From the NCBI GenBank assembly GCA_036389715.1, contig DASVWH010000107.1, positions 31,793-95,792 of the forward strand: a DNA stretch of 64,000 bases. Reading direction: 5' to 3'. The notes under the pieces are model-generated. The model worked only from the letters and a program-made list of their open reading frames with translations, was not told where the DNA came from and did not search any database. Shown in pieces: positions 43,572-50,986 of the stretch. Position numbers and translations under genes: made by a program. Position 1 is the first letter of the stretch; each line of letters starts with the position of its first letter. Source of the DNA: DASVWH01 sp036389715. Lineage in GTDB: Bacteria; Acidobacteriota; Blastocatellia; Pyrinomonadales; Pyrinomonadaceae.

Positions 43572-46391
43572 ATGTCAATCACAGCCGGAACACAATTAGG
43601 TCGCTATGAGATTCGCTCACAGCTCGGGGCGGGCGGGATGGGCGAAGTCTACCTGGCGCAGGATATGACGCTCGGGCGCGTCGTCGCCCTCAAGATTCTG
43701 CCCGCCGAGATCGGCTCCGACCAGCAGCGCATGCAGCGCTTCGTCCAGGAAGCGCGCACCGCCTCGGCCCTCAATCACCCGAATATCCTGACGATTCACG
43801 AGATCGGGCAGGTAGACTCGACCCATTTCATCGCCACCGAGTTTATTGACGGCCAGACGCTCAGGCAGCAGACGGCGAGCCACCGCCTGAAGCTCAGCGA
43901 GGCGCTCGACATCGCCATCCAGATCGCCACGGCTCTGGCGGCGGCACACGCGGCCGGAATCGTCCATCGTGACCTCAAGCCCGAAAATATCATGCTGCGC
44001 AGCGACGGCTATGTCAAAGTGCTCGACTTCGGGCTGGCCAAGTCCTCCGAGCACGCCTCCTCTGCGGTTGACCCGGAAGCGGCGACGCAGATGCTGGTCA
44101 ACACCAGCCCCGGCATGGTCATGGGGACTGTCAGCTACATGTCGCCGGAGCAGGCGCGCGGGCTGCCCGTTGACGCGCGGACGGACATCTGGAGCTTAGG
44201 GTGCGTGCTCTACGAGATGGTCACGGGACACACGCCGTTTGCGGGCGAGACGACCAGCGACGTGATCGTCTCCGTGCTCGACAGAGAGCCGCCGCCGCTG
44301 ACGGCCGAAGCTCCCCCGGAGCTGCACAGAATCCTCAGAAAGGCCCTGCGCAAGGACAGGGAGGAACGCTACCAGACGGTCCGCGACCTGCTCGTGGACC
44401 TCAAGGATTTGAAGCAGGAGATAGACTTCGAGGCCAAGCTGGAGATTTCCGTCCCGCCCGAATCGAGGGCCCATCTGGGCTTGAGGACGAGCGGCGGGCT
44501 CGGCGTCCTTCAGGCGGGCGAAGAGACGGCCGCGCACACGGGCGTCGTCGCGGCGGCGCGCCGGACGCTCGGCTCAGGGCAGACCGCGGCTTCCATCAAG
44601 ACGACCGAGGGGCGAAAGCACCTGGCGATTCTGGCCGTTTTCGCCGTTCTAGTGGCCGGGGCTTCCGTGATGCTCTATCTCTACCTGCAAAACAGGTCGA
44701 GGCAGAAGCCGGGCTTCTCCTTCGACTCGATGAAGATTACGCGGGTGACGACGAGCGGCAAGAGCGTCGGCGCGACCATCTCGGCCGACGGCAAGTATAT
44801 CGCGCACATTCTCAACGATGCCGGGCAGCAGAGTCTCTGGGTCAGGCAGGTGGCCACCTCCCGGACGCTGCAAATCGTCCCGCCCGCGGAAGTTCATTAC
44901 CTCGGCATCACCTTCTCGCCCGACGGCAACTATATCTACTACGTGATCGGCAAGATGAACGAGCCCATGGGCGAGCTTTACCAGATACCCGTGCTCGGCG
45001 GTGCGCCGAAAAAGCTGGTGACGGACATTGACAGCCCCGTCACGTTTTCGCCCGACGGTAAACGTTTCGCTTTTATCCGGGGCGACACGCCCAAGGCCGA
45101 GGTGGCGCTGCTGACGGCCAACGCCGACGGGACAGGGGAAAAGAGGCTGGCCGCGCGCAAAGCGCCGCGGACCTACGGGCTGCCCGCCTGGTCGCCCGAC
45201 GGCAAGCACATCGCCTGCGTGGCGGGCGAGACCATCGCCGGAAAGGTGATGTCGGTCGTCGAGGTCAATGCCGAAGACGGCACTGAGCGGCCCGTCACGA
45301 CCGAGACCTGGATCGGCGTCGGGCAGTTGGCCTGGCTCGGCGACGGGAGCGGCATGCTGATGCTCGCCGTTGACCGCGAGTCGCGGCTCACGCAGCTCTG
45401 GCATCTCTCCTACCCGGAGGGCGTCGCGCGCCGTATGACCAATGACCTGAACAATTACGCGGGCATCTCGGTCGCCCCGCAATCCGGGGACATCGTCACC
45501 ATCCGCTACGATCAAAGCTCGAACATCTGGGTCGCGCCGGTCCGGGCCGGAGGGCCGCAGGCTCGCGGCGGCGGCGCGAGAGAGAGTCTGGCCGTTGATA
45601 CGAGCCAGGCCGCGCAGGTCACTTCCGGGGCCGCCAAGTATTACGGCGGGGCCTGGACGCCCGACGGCAAGGTCGTCTATTCGTCGGACGCCAGCGGCAG
45701 GCGCGACCTCTGGATTATGGACCGTGACGGCAGCAACCAGCGACAGTTGACGGCCGACGCGGGCGGTAACTTTTCGCCCGCCGTCTCGCCCGACGGGCGC
45801 TATATCGTTTTCGTCTCGGACCGCGCCAGCGGCAAGCACAATCTCTGGCGGATAGACGCCGACGGCGCGAATCCGAAACAGTTGACCAGCGGTGATTTTG
45901 ATCGCTCCCCGACCTTTTCGCCCGACGGCAAGTGGATAGTCTATTCCTCTTTCGCCACCAGGAGCCCGACCCTCTGGCGGCTGCCCGCCGAGGGCGGCGA
46001 CGTGCAGCAGGTGACGGACAAATTTTCGACGTCTCCGGTCGTCTCGCCCGACGGCAAGCTGATCGCCTGTTACTACTGGGACGAGCTGCTGGATTCGCAA
46101 CTGGGAATCGCCATCGTGCCGTTCGAGGGCGGGCGGCCCGTCAAGACCTTCATTCTTCCGGCGGGCTTCGTTCGCTGGACGCCCGACGGGCGCGCGCTGA
46201 CCTACGTTGATTCGCGCAGCGGCGTCTCCAACATCTGGAGCCAGCCCATAGAGGGCGGCCCGCCCAAACAGTTGACCGACTTTAAGGCCGACCTGATTTT
46301 CGGTTTCGACTGGTCACGCGACGGCCGCCAGCTCGGCTGCACGCGCGGCATCCTGACGAGCGACGTGATTCTCTTCAGCGACGCGAAATAG
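43572..46391 (+). CDS. Membrane Ser/Thr protein kinase with PD40 propeller
   Basis: The 939-residue kinase begins ISAGTQLGRYEIR-like (GTQLGRYEIRSQLGAGGMG). The catalytic domain spans about 9-270 with VALKILPAEIG, HRDLKPEN at 132-139, DFGLAKS and GTVSYMSPEQARG. A linker and one span (about 352-372) lead to a C-terminal region of about 560 residues with WD40-like PD40 units (FSPDGNYIYYV, WSPDGKHIACV, VSPDGRYIVFVSDRA), probably a periplasmic TolB-like propeller sensing a protein or glycan. ATG 43572 is used; a TTG two codons earlier is possible. It is followed by a terminator hairpin. Confidence 0.92.
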   Translation: MSITAGTQLGRYEIRSQLGAGGMGEVYLAQDMTLGRVVALKILPAEIGSDQQRMQRFVQEARTASALNHPNILTIHEIGQVDSTHFIATEFIDGQTLRQQTASHRLKLSEALDIAIQIATALAAAHAAGIVHRDLKPENIMLRSDGYVKVLDFGLAKSSEHASSAVDPEAATQMLVNTSPGMVMGTVSYMSPEQARGLPVDARTDIWSLGCVLYEMVTGHTPFAGETTSDVIVSVLDREPPPLTAEAPPELHRILRKALRKDREERYQTVRDLLVDLKDLKQEIDFEAKLEISVPPESRAHLGLRTSGGLGVLQAGEETAAHTGVVAAARRTLGSGQTAASIKTTEGRKHLAILAVFAVLVAGASVMLYLYLQNRSRQKPGFSFDSMKITRVTTSGKSVGATISADGKYIAHILNDAGQQSLWVRQVATSRTLQIVPPAEVHYLGITFSPDGNYIYYVIGKMNEPMGELYQIPVLGGAPKKLVTDIDSPVTFSPDGKRFAFIRGDTPKAEVALLTANADGTGEKRLAARKAPRTYGLPAWSPDGKHIACVAGETIAGKVMSVVEVNAEDGTERPVTTETWIGVGQLAWLGDGSGMLMLAVDRESRLTQLWHLSYPEGVARRMTNDLNNYAGISVAPQSGDIVTIRYDQSSNIWVAPVRAGGPQARGGGARESLAVDTSQAAQVTSGAAKYYGGAWTPDGKVVYSSDASGRRDLWIMDRDGSNQRQLTADAGGNFSPAVSPDGRYIVFVSDRASGKHNLWRIDADGANPKQLTSGDFDRSPTFSPDGKWIVYSSFATRSPTLWRLPAEGGDVQQVTDKFSTSPVVSPDGKLIACYYWDELLDSQLGIAIVPFEGGRPVKTFILPAGFVRWTPDGRALTYVDSRSGVSNIWSQPIEGGPPKQLTDFKADLIFGFDWSRDGRQLGCTRGILTSDVILFSDAK

Positions 46392-46438
46392 CGGAGCGGG
46401 GCGGGTCAGCGCGGCGGAAAGCCAAAAGAAAAAGGCCG

Positions 46439-46505
46439 AAGGCGAAAGCGGAGAGAAAGGGCCCGGATGGGTCTCCTTCCTCCCTTCTCGACCTTTCGCC
46501 TTTTT
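46439..46505 (+). terminator. Long-armed terminator after the third kinase
   Basis: AAGGCGAAAG (46439-46448) pairs with CTTTCGCCTT (46493-46502). Partial pairing of the intervening purine-rich and pyrimidine-rich halves extends the stem. TTTTT at 46501-46505 follows. Confidence 0.6.
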
Positions 46506-46574
46506 ACTTTTGCCTTCTGCCATAGACCGGGCGAGCCATAAAAGTTAAACTTCAGCACTTTAAGAGGGAGACGG

Positions 46575-49037
46575 ATGCCCGCGCCAGGTACAATTTTGCA
46601 GGATCGTTATCGCGTCGTCCGCCAGCTCGGCCGGGGCGGGATGGGCGCGGTCTATGAGGCGATGGACGAGCGCCTGAGCCGCAGCGTCGCGCTCAAGGAG
46701 ACACTGGCCGAATCGGACGAATTGAAGCGCGCTTTCGAGCGCGAAGCGCGGCTGCTGGCCAACCTGCGCCACCCGGCGCTGCCCAAAGTGATAGACCATT
46801 TCACGGAGGGCGGCGGGCAGTTTCTCGTGATGGAGTTTATCCAGGGCAGCGACCTGGCCTCGCAGCTGGAGAGAAACGGGCATCCCTTTCCGCCCGAAGA
46901 GGTGCGGCGCTGGACCGACGAGCTGCTCGACGCGCTCGAATACCTGCACACGCACGAGCCGCCGATCATTCATCGCGACATCAAGCCGTCGAACCTGAAA
47001 TTGACCGCGCAGGGCAGAATCATCCTGCTCGACTTCGGCCTCGCCAAAGGCGCGGCCGGGCAGATGACGCACTTCTCGACAGGCATCAGCGTCATCGGCT
47101 ACACGCTGCACTACGCCTCGCTCGAACAGATTCAGGGCGAGCGGACCAGCCCGCGCAGCGACCTCTATTCACTGGCGGCGACCATCTATCACCTGTTGAC
47201 GGGCCGCGTCCCCGTTGATGCGCTCAAGCGCGCCGCCGATCTTCTCAACGACGATGCGGACCCGCTGCCGCCCATTCGGACGCTCAACCCGAATGTTCCC
47301 GAACAGCTTGCGAGCGTCCTCTCGCAGGCGCTCTCGCTCAAGCCGTCGCTGCGCCCGGCGAGCGCCGCCGAGATGCGCGCCGCTCTGCATGCAGACCCTT
47401 TGGCCCTCCAACCCGAAGACGACGAGCTGACCCGGGTGAGCCCTTCTCTGCCCGCCCCGAACGGCGACAAAACGCTGGTCATGCCGAAGCACGAAGCCGC
47501 CTTGCCGGTCGGCCCGGACGCAGCGGCCGACGGCGCGCTCGAAGCGTTGCCGCTGGCGGACGAGGGCAGCAATGCCAAGAAGTGGTGGCTCATCGGCGGC
47601 GGCGTCTGCATCCTGCTGCTGATAGTGGCGAGCATCGTCGTCCTCAGCTTGCGCTCGCGCCGGGCCAGCGTCACGCCCGCGACGAGCCCGACGGCGATGG
47701 ACGCCGTCCCGAGTCCGTACCGTGAGGCGCTGGGCTCGGTCGCGGCCGTTACGATGTTCGACGTGAACGGCAGGCCGCTGCGCACAGCCAGCGGCTTTTT
47801 CGTCAGGCCGGACGAGATTGCGACGACTCTCGCCGCGCTCGACGGAGCGATGCAGGGGCGCATCACGCTCGTCGGTCAGGGCGGCTCTTACGAAGTGACG
47901 GGCGTGACGGGGATGGACCGCGAATATGGGCTGGCGACGCTGAAAGTGGCCAGGGCCAAAGCGCCGCCGCTGGCCATCAGCAACAGAAGACAGACGATGA
48001 TGGGCGAGAAGGTGGCCCTGCTCGGCGGCTCGGCCAACGCCGATCCGGTCTATGCGATGGGCACAATCAACGGCTACAGGGACGATGACCGGCTGGAGAT
48101 AAACGCACCGGCCGGGGCGGCCTCGCCCGGAGGGCCGCTCCTGAATGAGCGCGGCGAAGTGGTCGCCATCCTGAGCGAGCCGCGCGGCGCAAGCTCTACG
48201 CTGGCCGTCCCCGTCAATCACCTCGTTGACCTGACCAAGCGCAAACAACAGCCGATGAGCCTGGCCGCCGCAGGGGCCAGGGACGTGCTCTACGATTGGA
48301 GAAAGTATGAGGCGGCCGAAGCGCCGAACCTCGCCAGGGAGGTCGAGCAAAAGGTGCTCGCGGAGGTCGCCCGCGCGCACGCCGGAAGAGCGCCCGCAGA
48401 GGAGCCCGCCAAGCCGCAGCCGACGCCTCAAGCCGACGCCGGGCAACCGCAGGAAGAGCCCCGGCCGACGCCCCCGCAGGCGCAGGACGAGATGCGCAAC
48501 GCCGTCGTTTCGGCCGTCGCGGGCGGCGCGTTTACGACCGCCGGGGCCGCGCAGACGGCCTACATCATAGACACGCGCGCCGGAGACCCGGCGAAAGATT
48601 CCGGCCCGAAATATCTGGCCATCTTCAACGGCGAGAACTACGTCACGGATTTCGCCGTCCCGAATTACACGTTCATCCTGCGGACCTTCGATCTCAACCG
48701 CGACGGCGTCAACGAGTTGCTGCTCGGCTATCATCACATGCAGATGGGGGCCGTTGTTCGCGGGGCAAAGCTGGTCCAGGTCTCGCAGGGGCGCCTGCGC
48801 GTCATCAGGGATTTCGGCAACACTTATCTTTCCTTCTGCGATGTCGGGCTGAGCCCGGACAACAATCCGACGAGCGCCGCCGCGGTCGCTTTTTTCGCGG
48901 CCTCCGCCGTCGGGCAGATGCCCGAAATTCGCGTGGACAATTATCTCGCTTCCTGCCCCGCCGAGGGCGTTGACGAACAGTGGAAGTATACCCCGGCAAA
49001 CAAACTGCCGGACGTTTCGGGCAAACCGCCCGAATAG
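46575..49037 (+). CDS. Membrane Ser/Thr kinase with degenerate trypsin-like domain
   Basis: The 820-residue protein has a Hanks-type kinase at about 11-270 (LGRGGMGAVYEAMDERLS, VALKETL, HRDIKPSN at 133-140, DFGLAK). A single span lies near 337-359. The next part (about 378-560) follows the fold of trypsin-like peptidases found on other kinases, but all three catalytic positions look lost: IATTLAALDGA where a His is expected, REYGLATLKV where an Asp is expected, and AASPGGPLLN with Pro in place of the Ser before GGP. A Pro/Ala/Gln-rich linker (about 595-640) and a C-terminal domain with TFDLNRDGVNELLLGYHH-like FDLNRDGVNELLLGY complete it. It is likely a non-proteolytic sensor. Confidence 0.9.
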   Translation: MPAPGTILQDRYRVVRQLGRGGMGAVYEAMDERLSRSVALKETLAESDELKRAFEREARLLANLRHPALPKVIDHFTEGGGQFLVMEFIQGSDLASQLERNGHPFPPEEVRRWTDELLDALEYLHTHEPPIIHRDIKPSNLKLTAQGRIILLDFGLAKGAAGQMTHFSTGISVIGYTLHYASLEQIQGERTSPRSDLYSLAATIYHLLTGRVPVDALKRAADLLNDDADPLPPIRTLNPNVPEQLASVLSQALSLKPSLRPASAAEMRAALHADPLALQPEDDELTRVSPSLPAPNGDKTLVMPKHEAALPVGPDAAADGALEALPLADEGSNAKKWWLIGGGVCILLLIVASIVVLSLRSRRASVTPATSPTAMDAVPSPYREALGSVAAVTMFDVNGRPLRTASGFFVRPDEIATTLAALDGAMQGRITLVGQGGSYEVTGVTGMDREYGLATLKVARAKAPPLAISNRRQTMMGEKVALLGGSANADPVYAMGTINGYRDDDRLEINAPAGAASPGGPLLNERGEVVAILSEPRGASSTLAVPVNHLVDLTKRKQQPMSLAAAGARDVLYDWRKYEAAEAPNLAREVEQKVLAEVARAHAGRAPAEEPAKPQPTPQADAGQPQEEPRPTPPQAQDEMRNAVVSAVAGGAFTTAGAAQTAYIIDTRAGDPAKDSGPKYLAIFNGENYVTDFAVPNYTFILRTFDLNRDGVNELLLGYHHMQMGAVVRGAKLVQVSQGRLRVIRDFGNTYLSFCDVGLSPDNNPTSAAAVAFFAASAVGQMPEIRVDNYLASCPAEGVDEQWKYTPANKLPDVSGKPPE

Positions 49038-49056
49038 ACGAAGGGAAGAGATTGAT

Positions 49057-49190
49057 TCATTCAGTCATTTAGTCATTCAGTCATTTACTCATTTAGTCAT
49101 TCAGTCATTGATTGATGTCAGCATTGATTCATCGAACTACTGATTGAATTGTTAAATGAATCAATGAATCAATGAGTAAATGAGTAAATT
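49057..49190. repeat. Octamer repeat element with inverted arms (copy 2)
   Basis: Seven tandem octamers run from 49057 to 49112 (TCATTCAG, TCATTTAG and TCATTTAC variants, the last TCATTGAT). The core appears in reverse orientation relative to copy 1: ATTGATTCATCGAAC at 49123-49137, seven variable bases, TGAATTGTTAAATG at 49145-49158. AATGAATC and AATGAGTA octamers then run to 49190. It lies between the fourth kinase and a small gene. Confidence 0.85.
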
Positions 49191-49204
49191 CTTTTCTCTG
49201 GGGC

Positions 49205-49447
49205 GTGAAAGCGAGCGTTCCGATGGGTGAACTGGCGGAAAAGCTCTGGGCCGTCTTGAGCGAGCGCGGGTGTGAAGCCTCCGGCTTAACCTATCAGGAG
49301 GCGGCCGAGAAGCTGCGCGGGCTCGGGCAGGAGAAGCTGCCTGGCCTGTGCATCGTCACAGAGAGGGCCGCGCGCCGCGTCAGGCATAATCTGGATTCAC
49401 CCGCGCACCCGTCCGGCCCGGCCCCAGCGCGACCCATCAAGGCATAG
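49205..49447 (+). CDS. Small hypothetical protein
   Basis: The predicted product has 80 residues from GTG 49205, or 74 from ATG 49223. The N-terminal part is helical (LAEKLWAVLSERGCEASGLT, then YQEAAEKLRGLGQEKLPGLC). It ends in a disordered Pro/Ala tail. The pattern reads like a conserved acidobacterial protein, but I cannot name it. Neither start has a convincing ribosome site, so it may be a false call. Confidence 0.45.
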   Translation: MKASVPMGELAEKLWAVLSERGCEASGLTYQEAAEKLRGLGQEKLPGLCIVTERAARRVRHNLDSPAHPSGPAPARPIKA

Positions 49448-49564
49448 GGAACAGCCCGCCTCTTGTCACACGTTCGTCTCCTTTATTTCACACGTCCGCG
49501 CCTTTTGGCAGGAAGAGTATTCAACGCACAGGAAGACGGCGCGGCCAGCAGCGAGCCCTCACGG

Positions 49565-50338
49565 TTAAAGCTCGCGCGGCGTGCATCTCCGGCTCCGTGC
49601 GAACTGAAAATCCGCGACCAGCGGCAGGTGGTCCGAGGCGACCAGCGCGGAGCGGCTTCTGTGCAGCGTCAGCCGCTTCAATTCGAGCGTCGGGTCGTAG
49701 TAGACGTGGTCCAGGTGAAGCAATGGCAGCAGGCCGGGGTATGTTCTGCCGCGCTGAAGATGATGACGAATGTCTGCGCTCTGGAGATGGGCGGCCAGCA
49801 GGCGCGAAGCGAGCCCGTGCGTCCATTCGTTGAAATCTCCGAGCACGACCCGCGCTCCTTCCAGGCTCTCGTCAGCGAGTATCTCTCCGCCGACGAGTTT
49901 GCGCGCCTGGTGACGCCGCTCCATGAAGGCCGTCCCGAGGTGAACGTTGAAGACGTGCAGGACGCCGCCTCCTCCCCGGTCCGGCTCGACATCCACGCGC
50001 AGGCAGCCGCGCGGCTCGCGCCTGTTCCAGGTGAGGTCGTAATTACGGGCTGCGCGCAGGGGAAAGCGGCTGAGAACGACGTTGCCGTATGCGCCGCCCC
50101 TGAGCCGCCGGTTCTCGCCCACCTGGTAACTCAGCCCAAGCTCCTCGGCGATGAATCGCGCCTGGTGCTGCTCGCGCGCGGGGCCTTCGATGTTGAGCAC
50201 TTCCTGAAGCGCGATGATGTCGGCATCCGTCTCGCGCAGGACCTCCGCGATGCGCCGCGGCCGCTCGCGCCTGTCCAGCCCGCGACACTTATGCACGTTG
50301 TAGGTAACTATCCGCACCGAAGGAATCATCAGGGTCAA
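49565..50338 (-). CDS. Endonuclease/exonuclease/phosphatase (EEP) family protein
   Basis: The 257-residue enzyme has the EEP fold: RIVTYNVHKCRGLD (first metal-region Asn), DADIIALQEVLN (metal Glu), YGNVVLSRFPLR, VFNVHLGTAFMERRHQ (catalytic His), RVVLGDFNEW (Asp-Asn pair) and SDHLPLVADF (C-terminal Asp-His). No signal peptide is present, so it acts in the cytosol on a phosphodiester or phosphomonoester that cannot be named. The start is ATG 50338 or 50329. A heptamer array with repeated TTGACC lies over the start region and replaces any Shine-Dalgarno sequence. Confidence 0.88.
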   Translation of the reverse strand: MTLMIPSVRIVTYNVHKCRGLDRRERPRRIAEVLRETDADIIALQEVLNIEGPAREQHQARFIAEELGLSYQVGENRRLRGGAYGNVVLSRFPLRAARNYDLTWNRREPRGCLRVDVEPDRGGGGVLHVFNVHLGTAFMERRHQARKLVGGEILADESLEGARVVLGDFNEWTHGLASRLLAAHLQSADIRHHLQRGRTYPGLLPLLHLDHVYYDPTLELKRLTLHRSRSALVASDHLPLVADFQFARSRRCTPREL

Positions 50339-50360
50339 TGGTCAAGGGTCAAGGGTCAAA
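50333..50360. repeat. Heptamer repeat at the EEP gene start
   Basis: Four tandem units of GGTCAAN occupy 50333-50360. Read on the minus strand they give TTGACC repeats just before and into the EEP start codon. The 228-base gap behind it holds no other gene. Confidence 0.8.
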
Positions 50361-50566
50361 TAGTGAAAAGCTGCTGCTTGAGAGAAAGCCTTCTGCCGGT
50401 CTTTTTCCATTGACCCCGGCTTAACTCTTCGCGGGCGCTGCTGCGGCCGGGCCGGAAATAAGGCGTGTTCAGAGAGATACGCTCGCGGGCGGAGGCTGTC
50501 GGCGTTTGCAAGAGAGTGCGCGCATGAATATCCAGCTCTTAAAAGGCCGACCGCTATTTGAGTCCT

Positions 50567-50953
50567 TTAACTCGGGTCCTCTTTGACATCGCCGATGATA
50601 TCCTCGGCTTCTTCATAGACTTTAATAAGATTGTTCAAAGACTCTTTTTCCTCTGGAGTTTTCGGGTTTTCCTCAAATCTAATTGTCGCGGCATAAAGCC
50701 TACGCCATCCCTTTCGCATGCGGTTGGATTTCGACCCTAGGTCCAGGGCATTCATCAGGCTTAATGAGATGGTCGCTGTGGCGGCTATCCATTCCAGTGG
50801 GATGGCCTGAAAAGGATTTAATCTTGCTGCTACAAGCACGGAGCAAAGAGTGGCTATAGTAACCAGTACAGCGTGAGAGATTCTCAGCACACGAGCATGC
50901 AGGCTCCACTTTCTTAGTTGTGTTGCTATTTTTCGGGGCACGGGTCTACCCAT
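50567..50953 (-). CDS. Two-TM SLATT-like membrane protein
   Basis: The 128-residue protein starts at ATG 50953 with AGAAGGAG upstream. A basic N-terminus leads to two hydrophobic helices (about 27-46, AVLVTIATLCSVLVAARLN, and about 52-70, LEWIAATATISLSLMNALDL). These are followed by RMRKGWRRLYAATIRFEENP and an acidic C-terminal helix. Two adjacent spans followed by a W-x-x-L-Y helix resembles the SLATT/DUF4231 class, several of which are predicted pore-forming effectors in SMODS/SLOG immune systems. No nucleotidyltransferase, SLOG or nuclease gene adjoins, so a defence role is not supported here. Local base composition is somewhat lower in G+C than its neighbours. Confidence 0.6.
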   Translation of the reverse strand: MGRPVPRKIATQLRKWSLHARVLRISHAVLVTIATLCSVLVAARLNPFQAIPLEWIAATATISLSLMNALDLGSKSNRMRKGWRRLYAATIRFEENPKTPEEKESLNNLIKVYEEAEDIIGDVKEDPS

Positions 50954-50986
50954 AGCGATTCTCCTTCTAATAAAAGCGCAGCCGCT

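Noticed and set aside
50567..50953. Antiphage defence island around the SLATT-like gene
   Set aside because: Neighbours are an EEP hydrolase and an M1 aminopeptidase; no nucleotidyltransferase, SLOG, nuclease or helicase gene is close.
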